A DNA stretch of 64,000 nucleotides from Rhipicephalus microplus. Its lineage: Eukaryota; Arthropoda; Arachnida; Ixodida; Ixodidae. A model generated the notes under the pieces. It was not told the DNA's origin. It did not search any database and worked only from the letters and a program-made list of their open reading frames with translations. Made by a program: the position numbers and the translations under genes. The DNA lies in contig NC_134705.1 in NCBI RefSeq assembly GCF_043290135.1, positions 39,484,771 to 39,548,770 of the forward strand. Reading direction: 5' to 3'. This document shows positions 9,955 through 20,385 of this stretch, piece by piece; the first letter of the stretch is position 1; each line of letters opens with the position of its first letter.

Positions 9955-11193
9955 AATAACGTTATTGCTAATTACGTCTATGAATTTCTCAGTGAACACA
10001 ATGTACTATCAAAGCATCAGCATGGCTTCAGAAGGGGGTTATCCACTGTTACTCAGTTAGTTACAACTGTCCATGAATTTTCACGTGTGCTTGATGTTTC
10101 TGGGCAAACTGATGTACTGTTTTTAGATCTTTGTAAAGCCTTTGATAAAGTGCCACACGGGAAATTGTTACACAAATTACAGCGTATTGGACTACCTACA
10201 AAAACTGTTCTGTGGATTCAGGCTTATCTTCAAGATAGACGTCAGTATGTAGTGATTGGTAACTCTTCATCGACTGTTCTTCGTGTGTCCTCTGGAGTCC
10301 CACAGGGAAGTGTGCTAGGGCCACTTTTGTTTTTAATTTATGTTAATGATTTAGCTTCTCTTATTCCTGAAAATGTGTCTGTGCGTTTGTTCGCGGATGA
10401 TTGCGTCATTTTTAAGCGAATTTCCTCACCGTGTGATCATGTGGCTTTACAAGATGCACTTATCGCTATCGATAACTGGTGTCAGAACGGGGGCATGCAG
10501 TTAAACACTAACAAAACTGTGCTTCTGCGCATCACCAGGAAGCTAAGCCCTAGTCAATTCCACTATACTCTAAGAGGCACAAACATAAATAATGTAGACA
10601 AAAATAAGTACTTGGGCGTCACACTCTCAAGCAAATTAACTTGCTCGACCCACATAACTGACATTACCACTTCTGCATTACGTAAGCTATGGTTTCTAAA
10701 AAGAAAACTAGCATCTGCACCTTCGCGTACTAAAATTCTAGCCTATAATGCCTGTGTTTGTTCTAAGCTTGAGTATGCTTCTATTATCTGGGATCCGCAT
10801 ACCAAGAAAGATATTATGAATCTGGAACGTATTAACAGAAAGGCTGTAAGGTTTATTTTTGGCAAATATCGTAGGTTTGATTCCCCGACCACCTTAATGC
10901 AATTAAACGACATTTCTACTTTAGAAGCTCGGAGAAAGTTCAGTCGTCTTTCCTTTCTTTACAATTGTTTGTATGATATTGTAAAAATTGATCTCCCTGA
11001 CTGTGTTAAACCGCTCTCAGTACGACGTACTCGTCATGGTTGTGAACATGCTCTAACCCCAATTTTCGCCCGATCAAATGCTTTTAAATATAGTTTTTTT
11101 CCTAGAACTGTCGATGACTGGAATTGTTTGCCGTGTGACATCTTTCATTCTAATAAGTTTCTTGGTGACCTTGAGCGTCACCTTCTTTCTTAA
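9955..11193 (+). CDS. LINE reverse transcriptase (5'-truncated, frame intact)
   Basis: About 412 codons without a stop. In order: DLCKAFDKVPHGKLLHKL (RT motif A region), SGVPQGSVLGPLLFLIYVND (motif B), LFADDCVIF (catalytic FADD at 10390-10401), then KYLGVTLSS and the thumb and C-terminal region with RKAVRFIFGKY. The endonuclease and ORF1 are absent through 5' truncation. The pattern matches the Jockey/CR1 group of non-LTR retrotransposons; I cannot separate the clades by eye. An ATG occurs at 10087, but the homology starts upstream of it, at the truncation point. Confidence 0.85.
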   Translation, partial: NNVIANYVYEFLSEHNVLSKHQHGFRRGLSTVTQLVTTVHEFSRVLDVSGQTDVLFLDLCKAFDKVPHGKLLHKLQRIGLPTKTVLWIQAYLQDRRQYVVIGNSSSTVLRVSSGVPQGSVLGPLLFLIYVNDLASLIPENVSVRLFADDCVIFKRISSPCDHVALQDALIAIDNWCQNGGMQLNTNKTVLLRITRKLSPSQFHYTLRGTNINNVDKNKYLGVTLSSKLTCSTHITDITTSALRKLWFLKRKLASAPSRTKILAYNACVCSKLEYASIIWDPHTKKDIMNLERINRKAVRFIFGKYRRFDSPTTLMQLNDISTLEARRKFSRLSFLYNCLYDIVKIDLPDCVKPLSVRRTRHGCEHALTPIFARSNAFKYSFFPRTVDDWNCLPCDIFHSNKFLGDLERHLLS

Positions 11194-11308
11194 CCTTTTG
11201 TTTCTTTTGTATCGTTGTCTGTTGTTTTCTACAATTACGTTTTGATGTATCCACTCCTGCTTGGGCCAGCACATTGGCCTGCAGAATTGTGAAATAAACA
11301 AATAAAAA
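9955..11308 (+). mobile_element. 5'-truncated Jockey/CR1-type LINE inside Gypsy A
   Basis: The element is in the opposite orientation to Gypsy A and sits between the gag zinc knuckle and the protease. Its frame is open from 9955 to the TAA after 11190. It ends with an A-rich tail containing AATAAA repeats (11293-11308). The 5' end is truncated, as is usual for LINEs. The left junction is marked by short GTAGTAAGATAATG-type repeats (9910-9950). Confidence 0.85.
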
Positions 11309-11376
11309 CCTCGAGCACATGTGTCATCACGTTCAAAAGCAGCATAACGACGACGTTCATCTTGCTGCCGACGTTA

Positions 11377-11418
11377 GCAGAACCGGCAAATATGTCCTTG
11401 AATTCCACAGTAGTAGCA
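11377..11418 (-). pseudogene. Gypsy A gag CCHC zinc knuckle
   Basis: The minus strand encodes CYYCGIQGHICRFC, a perfect C-x2-C-x4-H-x4-C nucleic-acid-binding knuckle. It lies between the gag body (11784-12333) and the LINE insertion, as expected for the nucleocapsid part of gag. Confidence 0.75.
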
Positions 11419-11783
11419 ATTAGGCCGTAGGGCTCAACAGGAAAAATGATAGGTAGGGTTCGGTAGATGGGCGACTAGAGAAGCGAGATGGTCAAGATCA
11501 GGCACAGGTGGTGGTACTTGAGATGGCGAAGATTGCATTGAAGCGATCTGTACGTGCCAAGCGGGTTGGGGGCAAGGTGGAGCATTGGGGGTGCTTTGAA
11601 ATGCAGACATTTCTTTCCTGATGATGCCACGCAGATCGCTAAAACGGATTGAGCGGGGACGCTTTTAGAAGGAGGTACACTGTAAGCTTGCTGTTCCTCA
11701 CGAATTATGACTCAAATGATGGATCGGAGCTCCATACTGTTTGCCAGGGGGTTCTAAGAGAAGTAGGGGCACAGGCAGATTGA

Positions 11784-12333
11784 CTACAAGGTATCAAGCC
11801 GCTGCCATACAGAGACGACGTCGGAAACCGTCGAATGGTTGTGCGTGGCGAGGGCGTTGAAAGCGGTACGTCCGATACCCTTCAGAAGGTGCTGCACACG
11901 ATAAGCTTCTGGCATGGTGTCGTGGATAGGGCGGCAAAGTGCAAGCACATCCTCAATATAAGAAGTGTAGGACTCACCGCAATGTTGAACGCATTCTGCC
12001 TGTTTTTTCCGAGCAACTTCTGAATGGACGGTCGGTGTGCCGAAAATACGCCGGAGCTGGTCTTTCAAGGAAGGCCAATCGCGGAACGCTCTCATGATTT
12101 AAGAACCACGTCTTGGCAATCTGAGAGACGTAAAACTGGGCGCGTGCTAATTTTGATTTCTCGTTTCAGTTGTAGACACCTACGTGGTCATAGTTGTCGA
12201 GCCAGTCTTCAACATCTTCGCCAGGCAGACCAGAGAAGATGGGAAGCTCTCGAGGGGGGTCATTTACCGGGCTGGGGATGGCGGTGGGTGGTTGGGCCGG
12301 CGAGTGGTTGGATTGGGCTTGCTCTTGCGCCAT
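11784..12333 (-). pseudogene. Gypsy A gag (capsid part), broken
   Basis: The probable start is the ATG at 12333 on the minus strand, followed by a Pro-rich leader and LPIFSGLPGEDVEDWLDNY, a typical gag capsid entry. An in-frame TGA at 12168-12166 ends the first piece after 55 codons. The frame then shifts and resumes at 12095-11784 (RAFRDWPSLKDQLRRIFG, then QHLLKGIGRTAFNALA). It formed the particle shell in the ancestral element. Confidence 0.75.
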
Positions 12334-12421
12334 GGTGCTCTGCTGGAATTAGTGACGTCCGGAACGGAGCTTCACGAGCTGGCTTTGGATAGAGAGAGGT
12401 CGTAGAGACCGGGAAGCAACT

Positions 12422-12552
12422 TTCACCACTTCAAATACCATGTTTCAGCTGACCCTTTATTCAAGTAACAGCAAGATGGCGCCGATGATGAAGAGGAACG
12501 ACGCGAAGACAGATGATGGTTATTGACAGATGAAGTCCAATGAATTCTGACG
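12422..12552 (-). repeat. Gypsy A 5' LTR remnant
   Basis: Partner of 6113-6245. On the minus strand it carries TTGAATAAAGGGTC, a poly(A) signal of the kind found in LTRs, just before the gag leader. It is followed outward by (TA)n at 12553-12570. Confidence 0.6.
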
Positions 12553-12570
12553 ATATATATATATATATAT
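12553..12570. repeat. (TA)n tract at the outer edge of Gypsy A
   Basis: Nine AT units directly beyond the LTR remnant. It mirrors the long tract at the other end of the element. Confidence 0.9.
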
Positions 12571-12718
12571 CCATTCATCATTTTTTATGTTATAAATTTT
12601 ACCGCGTTCCTGCGTTTTTTTCCTACGCACGCTTTGATTTCGTGGTTTTTATTCAGTAAAGATAGTATTTTCTTTAGCCTCATTTCTTATACAATATCAC
12701 AGGTATCGTTTCTTTTTT

Positions 12719-13140
12719 ATTATTTATATGTAGTAGCCCGTTCCCCTCTTTAATACCTCGGCAATTTAGGGCAATAAAAATAAATACGTAATTAAGTAAA
12801 CAAATAAATGAAAGAGGGAGTTGAAGGCAGATTCTGAGGAGGAACTCTCACAATTTGTGAATCGTAGTGGACCCATGTACCAAAGCGCAGAATGACATTA
12901 AGTAAGACGCTTCCATAAAAGCTTTGTTGTCTCTTTCTTATATATCACCACTCTATTCATGCAGTTCGGCGCTTTTGTACATGCGTCCGCTACTATTCAC
13001 AAAGTGTGAGTGTTCCTCCTCAGAATCTGCCCTCAACTCCCTCTTTCATTTATTCATTTACTCATTTACGTATTTGGTTTTTTTCGCCCTAAATTGCCAA
13101 GGCAATAAACAGAGGAACGGGTTACAATATACATATATTA
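12719..13140. repeat. Foldback element with ~145-bp inverted arms
   Basis: The left arm (12719-12866) and right arm (12990-13140) are imperfect reverse complements across their length, including CAGATTCTGAGGAGGAAC and GGCAATTTAGGGC in the left arm. The spacer is about 120 bases. This resembles a foldback or MITE-type non-autonomous transposon, or two repeat copies in opposite orientation. I see no transposase. Confidence 0.7.
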
Positions 13141-14357
13141 AAAAATAAACCAGAAACGTTAACTGTGATGCTGTATAAAGAATTAAGGCTAAAGGAATCA
13201 CAATCTGTACTGAATACAAACCACATAATGGAAGCGTACATATGAGAAAAAATTGCAAAAACGTGATAAAATTTACGGTATGTACCACAAATTATTAACA
13301 TAAAAAGGAAAAAAAGAAGAATAAACAAAAAGTAGGCCTATCGAAACTAGTAAAATGGAGGCAGTAGAAATAAGGGTACATCGGGTGCCTCAAAAAAGCC
13401 ACCACAAAACAGGCGAGCTGATAATTAATCAAAGAAAAAGGAGTGATTGCAGATGTAAATGATGTCACCGAGCAGCTGGTTCCAATCGTTTGATCTAACC
13501 AGTATGAATGAGCAAGAAAATGCGTTCGTGTGGGAATCAGTACCATCAAGCTTAGGTTTGTGATCAATTCGAGATGAATGATAAATGGGAGGCCTAATGA
13601 GCTAATACGTAGGGATGAAGGTGATACATTGTACGAAACAGGCAAAGACGGAAGTAATTGCGATGTAGGGATAAAGATGGCAGTGCATGACAAACTGTGC
13701 TTCATTGCTGTTACATTTGATGTTCGCTTATATGGAGAGTAACTGAAACGTGTGGCGTGAATATAAAATATTCCAACAGATTTAATGTTTTCGTAGTGGG
13801 GGCCCTAGATTGTAGCAGCTTATTTTAATTCATTTATTTATTTATCTACTTTTTACCCTCAGGATTTTCACATTACAGAGAGGAGGAGCATGTTACAAGT
13901 CGAAAATGGAAAAGAATGCTTGGTAATTATCTACACTTGATAAATATATAAAATAACGAGCGCTCCACATTTTTTTTAAAAAGCACCTTGAGGGAGGGTG
14001 GACATATGCTAAAATTACGATTTTTCTATCCCAATGTATTGTTAGCATCGTTTGCGATGGTGTTATTAGGAGCAATTTATTTTGTACTAAACAAATTGGG
14101 GACGCTCATGTACCGATATGCTGACACATGGTCAATATGAGTGTCCCCAAGTTTTTATGTTATGGTTAATAAACTGCTTGGAAACAGTCAAAAGTCTGCA
14201 TTTGTTAGGATTTATATTCACGGCGGATTAGTCCAACAAATTTCAAGTTTTTTTTTAACTTTCTGTGAGATGTCATTATCTGTATCGGCACGTATTTCTC
14301 TGTAGATTACAAATTCACACAAGACGGCTCATTTAGGTAGGTCAATATATATTGATA
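13141..14357. other. Intronic repeat-like DNA, no gene
   Basis: A 136-codon minus frame (13295-13705) is Phe/Ser/Leu-rich and looks compositional. An ATTTA-rich run at 13823-13850 leads into CTCAGGATTTTCACATTACAG, which resembles the end of a dispersed repeat. A stem-loop lies at 14096-14152 (14-bp arms, one mismatch). Confidence 0.4.
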
Positions 14358-14498
14358 TGTGCCGCTCACCTAGAGGACTAAGAACAGAAAGGACTGGGTG
14401 GTGCCTGCTCATGCCATCTTGGTTGTTTTTGCCCGCACTACTATGGACTGTAAATATTGTTAATGCGCCTTTTCTGTCATTCCTCTCCGTACCATCCT
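14358..14498 (+). repeat. Gypsy B 5' LTR
   Basis: Starts TGTGCCGCT and shares several blocks with 16329-16468 in the same order (GTGCCTGCTC, CATCTTGGT, AAATATTG, CTCCGTA). Confidence 0.65.
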
Positions 14499-14639
14499 TG
14501 GTGGATGTGCGGGGTACTCAAGTAGTCGCCATCACGGGCCGGTGGGTCTGCGTTAAAGGAGACATAAGTCGAGGTACCTGGGCGACACAACTGCGCGACA
14601 CATCAACATGGTGGCGACGTGGTAGTGAGGTCAGATACA

Positions 14640-14840
14640 GCAGGAAGCTTTAACTGTAACAAACCAGAAGAACAGCCGATGAGGCCAGAATGTGTGCTCA
14701 AAAAGTACCTTTCTCTTGTTTGGGCGTTCACAAAATTTCGTCCCTATTTTTACAGCAGACCCTTCACCGTGGTAAGTGCTCACCACGGCTTATGCTGGCT
14801 GTCTTCACTGAAGGATCTGGCTGGTCGAATTGGTCGTTAA
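14640..14840 (+). pseudogene. Gypsy B RNase H fragment
   Basis: Reads [20 protein letters not shown] then [19 protein letters not shown], the C-terminal RNase H segment. The usual TDHHA is SAHHG here, so the catalytic Asp region is altered. It begins abruptly after the 5' leader because of the internal deletion. Confidence 0.75.
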
Positions 14841-14864
14841 GAATTATGACTTCAAGAGTACACG

Positions 14865-15446
14865 TTGACTGTTGTGTACAAGTCTGACCGCTTGCATCAA
14901 GACGCCGAATGCCTGTCCCACTATCCCGTCGACCCACACGACTCTTCGGCAAACAATACCATTCTGTCTGTGCTTGCTATAACTAACCTGTTCAACATTT
15001 ATGCTGAGCAACGACGTGGCCCAACTCTTCGCCACATTATCGAGCGCCTCAACTCTACAGCTCCCGAATCATCTCTTCGTCTCTTTGTGCTACGCGACGG
15101 CACCTTGCTACGTCGCAGTCTGATACCCAATAATCCTGACCTCTAACTTGTGATTCCGGCACACCTTCGTTCGACTGTTCTGGCTCAGCTTCATGGCGTG
15201 ATGATGGCGAGGCACCTCGGCGTTTCCCGCACTTACGATTGTGTACGCCGTCAGTTTTACTGGCCAGGAATGTATAAATCAGTACGTCGTTACATGACCT
15301 CTAGCGACCTATGTCAGTGCCGGAAGAAGTCAACACTCCCCCCTGCCGGCTGTCTTCTATCACTCGACGTCCCGTATGAACCCTTTCATCGTGTCGGCCT
15401 CTGTTGGCTTGGTACGTTCCCTATGTCTGTCTTGGGAAATCGATAG
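14865..15446 (+). pseudogene. Gypsy B RNase H-integrase linker and zinc head
   Basis: The linker block is 14865-15146 (DRLHQDAECLSHYPVD, then LFVLRDGTLLRRS). After one stop, IPAHLRSTVLAQLHG and YDCVRRQFYWPGMYKSVRRY give the integrase zinc-binding head. The catalytic core entry at 15390-15420 reads VGLCWLGTFP, where Asp would normally sit. Confidence 0.75.
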
Positions 15447-16364
15447 ATCGCCGTTGGCACGGACTATGCCAATGGGTTCGCAATTACTCGCGAACTTCCC
15501 ACTAGCTGCCGGACCGACGCAGCGGACTTCTTGCTCCACAACGTCATCCTTCAGCACGGAGCACCACGGCAGCTTCTGGCGGGCCGTAGTCGTGGAAGGC
15601 AGTTTCTATCTCGGATCATCAGTGATGTGTTAATGTCCTGCTCGACCGAAAATATGCTGACCACGGCCTACCATCTACAGACAAATGGCTTGATGAAGTG
15701 AATGACCCGAACCATTACTGACAGGCTCGCACTGTACGTGTCTGCCAACCACTAAGATTGGCATGCAGCGTTGCATTTTGTCACGTTCGCCTACAGTATG
15801 TCACGGCACGAGACGGCGGGCTATTCACCTTACTTTCGTTCATATGGCCGAAATACAACTTTGCCCATGAACACGATGATACCTCCTACGACGTACTCAC
15901 CCACTGAGTACACTCAAGAAGCTATAGCTCGTGCCAATTATGCACATGAACTTGCGCGTGTTCAGCTAACTGATTCGCATGTGGGTCGAAAATCTTGTAA
16001 CGACAGCCGTCACTAAAACGCCCACTTTTCTCCAGAACCTCTTGTCCTCCTGTGGTCTCTAGCACTCCGTAAAGGGCTTTCTGATAAGCTAATGTTCGCG
16101 TACTCCGGACCATACCGCGTGCGCCGCCAAGTGACCGACGTCAGATATGAAATCGAGCAATTGTCTTCGTCCTCGTTGACGACACCCTGCATGAACATCG
16201 TTCACATTGTCTGTCTGAAGCCTTATCTTACACCGGATTTCCCAACACACATGTATACTGAACACTTACACTACCGTCTTTCTCCGGCTGCACCGAGTCG
16301 GTGCCTTCACCGCCAGAGGGGAATGTCGTGTGCCGCTAGCCTAGAGAACGAAAAAAGGTACTAG
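15447..16364 (+). pseudogene. Gypsy B integrase core and C terminus
   Basis: The core continues in shifted frames: FLLHNVILQHGAPRQLLAG (second catalytic Asp lost), TAYHLQTNGLMK then a stop where Glu is expected, then HFVTFAYSMSRHETAGYSPY at 15771-15850. The C-terminal part is at 16092-16250 (GPYRVRRQVTDVRYEI, IVCLKPY). All three catalytic acidic positions appear lost, so this integrase could not act. Confidence 0.75.
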
Positions 16365-16468
16365 GTAGTGCCTGCTCTCGTCATCTTGGTCCTTTCAGGC
16401 CGCATTACTGTGAACTGCAAATATTGCAAATACGCCATTTTCTCTCACCCCCCCCTCCGTAACAACAT
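16329..16468 (+). repeat. Gypsy B 3' LTR
   Basis: Partner of 14358-14498, directly after the integrase C-terminal frame. Confidence 0.65.
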
Positions 16469-16545
16469 ATTGTCACGGGGTTGTGACGTGGCCGAAGACA
16501 GGAGACTGTATGGTCAGATCAAACTGTTTATTTTGGCAAACCTGG
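16469..16545. repeat. LTR-like repeat, copy 1
   Basis: Shares about 60 bases with 16848-16912 in direct orientation (GTGACGTGGCC, AGACTGTAT, AGATCAAACTGTTTATTT). Its minus strand carries AATAAACAGTTTGATC, resembling an LTR poly(A) region. It directly follows the Gypsy B 3' LTR. Confidence 0.6.
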
Positions 16546-16847
16546 ACCCGGTCTTCAGCCAAGTCCCCGGGTCTTCAAACTACGACCCATGGAAAGTCAA
16601 TGGCTCCCTTGGCTGATGCATGGCAATCACGGGCTGTGACGCCATGGTTGTCGTTGTTGCCGCTTCGAGGTCATGGCCCTGGTCTTCCAAGCTTTGTCTT
16701 GTAGATGCCCTTACTCTGGTGGTAGACCTGGCTGCCAGCGGCTTGTTCGCTGCTCCTGCCTGGCGTCGGCGTCTTCTCCACGACATGGGCTTGGTTAACG
16801 GCGTAACGGTGGGTGTTGTACATGAACGAAGCAGTATCACCACCAGT

Positions 16848-16912
16848 TGTCACTGGGTCGTGACGTGGCCAAAGACGTAAGACTGTATAGAGAGATCAAA
16901 CTGTTTATTTGG
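16848..16912. repeat. LTR-like repeat, copy 2
   Basis: Direct repeat of 16480-16545 about 370 bases downstream. The GC-rich DNA between them shows open frames on both strands but no recognisable protein, so I take it as non-coding LTR interior or flank. Confidence 0.6.
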
Positions 16913-16929
16913 GCTACTCTGTGCTTGGT

Positions 16930-19530
16930 AAATGGAAAGTCGGATCACAGTAGCAGTCTTTCATTGATAGCGGCGAACGTAGCATCGGCCTTCGATCGAC
17001 TGACAAACAGTGAAGCGCGTCGACATTTATATACGTGGCGTCAAACATTCTACCATTATCGCTAACGGACGCGTATGTTCCAAAATAATAGGCAATGTTC
17101 GCGAAGTGGGCGTGATTCTAACGAAGTGCTCTACTACAGCCCCGAAGCTTCTCTTACACTGTGGGCACGGTTTTTGCTGAGAATTCAGTACAGTATCAGG
17201 GTGATAACGAAAATTGAGGAAGGAACGTGGCAATATTAAGAGAAGCGGCAGGCCCTAAACTAAGCCCTGTGTTACAGCCAATGTTATCCTTACTTCCGGC
17301 GAGACGTGACCGTTAACAGCGATGTACTGGAGATGGGAATCGACCCATGCCAGAGCATTACAGTCAAGGTTGAGAGAAGAAAGCTGCACATCACCAAAGC
17401 GTTATTGAGTTTTTCAAATGTCTTTGTGCAATCCACGAAGATAGAGTTCATCCGAGATTGTTTATCAAAAATAGTGTAGATATGATGAGTTAGATGTGTG
17501 GACTGAGTTTTATAGGAAAATTTTCACCTGAGCCTGGGTTGCGCTGATGCAAAAAACCTAACTGAATTCTAAAACTTCAACTTTTGTGAGTGTAGTAAAT
17601 GTTGCTTTAGCCAACAGTGAAAGTTGATTAATGAGGTTGGCCGACAGTTACGACCAAAGTGTTTATTGCAAAACTTTTGTATCGATACAACAGTACCGAC
17701 CTTCCAGTCTATCAGCAAAATTATTTGGAAAAGAAGCTGCTAGAAAATACATACAAGATAATTGATGCCTTAATCTTGCAAATCTGGGTAATATGGAAGT
17801 AAAACGCCTTTTGACAGAAGTTGAGTGGATACGTACACTGATATAGGAGCGCTCACACAATTTCAATACGTGTTTGACAGCTAAATTTGGGCACCATTTT
17901 CTCAAAGCATCTATGTGGACATCTTCATTGAAATGACTAATATCCATAATTATTTATTGATTAATATTAAACGTATGTTTGTCGTCGTCATGATTGTCTA
18001 AGGCATGGCCGCTGTGTAAAAAAGCGGGTGCGGCTTGTTGGTGCCCCTGTCCTAGTTCACCTTTCGCCCACTCTGGCGCCAAAGCTCCTCTCAGGAGAAA
18101 CGCTCCGACACTCATTGCTATGTGTAACAGTTACTCCAGTCAGGCCGTAAATAACGTGTTTTGCAGTTACACATCACTGGTTCGTTCTGAATTGTTATTA
18201 TAAGTACTTAATACTAAACGTATGTCAACAGAATGCCCTACAATGGCCATTCTTTCGTAGAGCAGGGCTCAAAATTTTCCATGAATTGTGCCCGTTTGAC
18301 TCTCCTGAATGAAACGCGCCACTGATCCCGTTCTTTGGGGGGAAATGGTCGGGCTGATACCAAGGGCTGACGTATCATCTCACTAAACGGCCCGCAAAAG
18401 CACGCAAATTTCAAATGTAGATTCTTTTAGCGCACGATCAACGCTGGTTGAGGCACAAAGACCGAGTTAAAAACAAGAGTTTAAAACACAAACAAAATGT
18501 ATTCTCAGTAATGCCTGTACAAGCATCATAGAAACTTGCAAACTTGGCAGGTATCAATTACAACTCGCAAAAACGCTGGTGTTTCCACCTCTTCACCTTA
18601 AAAGTGGGCGCAGCTGTCAACTCACTGGACACGCTCTCGCCCATTGACGAGACGCAACAGGCCGCCCTTTCTTTTTTATCCAGTGGCCGCGCCTGTGGTA
18701 GCTTTAGTAGTTAATGTTGTGAGAGCAACCAAGAAAGTGGTCCGGCAACCGGAAGAGCGTGACATATGGTACGCTAAACTTCGGCTAAGGTCACCTACTG
18801 CGGCATCTGTGTTACTTGATGGAACCGCCCAATTAAAGGGAAACGCAACGCTCTTTGTGTCTTTTCTAGTGCCCAGCCCCTAGTTCTCGCATGGCGATCG
18901 TAAGCAGTGCATGGGCAGTTTCATCGAGGCAAATAAATCACGTTGCTCTACACTCTGTAAAATTATTTTTGGTATGACTCGATGCTATGTACCACGCAGA
19001 CATTTTTGGTGAGGTCCCCACCTGGCAGCGTGTGAAGGCGCTGACAAAATTGAACTTCTATCTTAAGTGCACTGAATAGGACGGACCTATAGAAGCAACG
19101 CGTTGAAGAAAATACTCGCGTTTTAAAGCCCACAAAATATGTGACTTTGGCGCAGTGGATTGCGTGCTTGGGAGCTGTTTCACCGAACGAGAAGTTTATG
19201 ACCTCGACTCCCGTTGACGCAACCTTTTTTCTTCTTAAAATTATTTATCGTTTCCGAGATGAAAGTACGTCACTGAAATCTTGGTGGACCCCGGCAGAAA
19301 CATTTTTGTGGTAAAAGAGACAGCAGTATGCGCGTGTCTGTTTGAAAAACTAAGTTGAAATTCTCGGCGTTATATGATGAGGACTCTTTTGAAATATTAA
19401 ATAACTTGACAAGTCCGACAGAATGAGAAGTGTTAGGAAACATTACGCAGTAGTCACGGAACACAACTGCGTCAGCAGGTGCAGCAATGGTGTCTTGAAA
19501 CTTTGCCGAGAAATATTCTTCACTAGCCTC
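16930..19530. other. Intronic DNA without recognised genes
   Basis: Two modest frames stand out: minus 17663-17947 (94 codons, HFNEDVHIDALRKWCPN, then basic) and plus 18644-18883 (79 codons). Neither matches a family I know. The first has the feel of a decayed transposon protein, but that is a guess. Confidence 0.35.
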
Positions 19531-19539
19531 TCTGCAGGT

Positions 19540-19888
19540 TCATTGTAGATTGCTAAACTCGTGTTTTGATTGCAATTGATCAGGTTCTAAATCTCCAAGG
19601 ACTCCTTCACAAAAGTTTAGGCAACGTATAGGATTTTCAATGATTCTTAGCAGCCTATACAGCCTTCGTGTATTCTGCATAAGCATTGTGATACGCTTCC
19701 CACAACCTGTAATATTTTGTAACTTCTGAGCAGGAAAGGAGCTCTTTATAATAGGCAATCGTTGCAGGCGCAAGTTTTACGGTGGCTTTTTTTGGGTTTT
19801 CCCGTGTACATCGTAGTGGAACGTGCGCATTAGCGAGAGCAGAAAATAGGTTTCTGAAAAGATGCCAGTTTTTGTACACTTCGCTCAT
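19540..19888 (-). pseudogene. LINE ORF2 remnant (endonuclease-RT linker)
   Basis: The minus frame reads NWHLFRNLFSALANAHVPLR followed by the short basic linker usual after a LINE apurinic endonuclease. A second, overlapping frame continues the Lys/Arg-rich linker. It pairs with the ORF1-like piece at 20640-20942 on the same strand. Confidence 0.45.
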
Positions 19889-20284
19889 AAAAGTTGCAAC
19901 AGGAAGTGTCTAGGTACGCACAAATTACTTGATTAAGGGCGTTGAAATCAGCATTGCGGTAACCAATGATATGTATGTCTTGTTTAACATATGCTGATCA
20001 CTACTCCATGCCCTTTCTACATTCGCTGTTGCAGCGATATGTATCATAAGAGACGTCACTGAAAAATTTACGTGTTTTGCATAGTTATGTTGAGCCATGT
20101 CCCAGACAATGTTTATACACTGGCCTCCATTGACGAAACAATAAAATTAAGGTTCATCTGGTGTTTCTTAATGCTCCTTGTGTTAGTAAAATGTACTGGC
20201 ACTTCAAAAACAGTACATGCAAGATCATCCTTACATCCGGAGAATTGTTGCTTTTGAGAATGATTAGAATGAGCAGTATGATCA

Positions 20285-20385
20285 TTGTGTACTTGCAGTG
20301 TACATTCTATATTGTACAATGCACAATGTACTCAGCACTATGCACATACATTGTACACAGCATTGTACAGCAGCATGTGTACTGA
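20285..20385. repeat. Cluster of TGTACA/ATTGTACA words
   Basis: Several short, mutually complementary TGTAC-containing words (GTGTAC, TTGTACAATG, CATTGTACA) lie in 100 bases. They can form small hairpins. I assign no function. Confidence 0.5.

Larger units (their letters stand above)
6113..12552 (-). mobile_element. Gypsy A: degenerate Ty3/Gypsy element, minus strand
   Basis: Read on the minus strand from 12552, the order is LTR remnant, gag with a CCHC knuckle, protease, reverse transcriptase, RNase H, integrase, LTR remnant: the normal Ty3/Gypsy order. A LINE is inserted at 9955-11308. Removing it leaves about 5.1 kb, a normal element length. Stops occur in gag and reverse transcriptase, and frames shift in several places, so the copy is dead. 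Outer ends on both sides meet (TA)n tracts. Confidence 0.85.
14358..16468 (+). mobile_element. Gypsy B: internally deleted Ty3/Gypsy element
   Basis: LTR-like repeats at 14358-14498 and 16329-16468 bracket a 1.8-kb interior. The interior jumps from the 5' leader straight into RNase H and then integrase. Gag, protease and most of reverse transcriptase are missing, with the junction near 14640. The LTRs are diverged, so the copy is old. Confidence 0.75.

Noticed and set aside
13295..13705. 136-codon minus-strand frame
   Set aside because: Phe/Ser/Leu-rich composition with a poly-Phe end and no domain; typical of AT-rich non-coding DNA.
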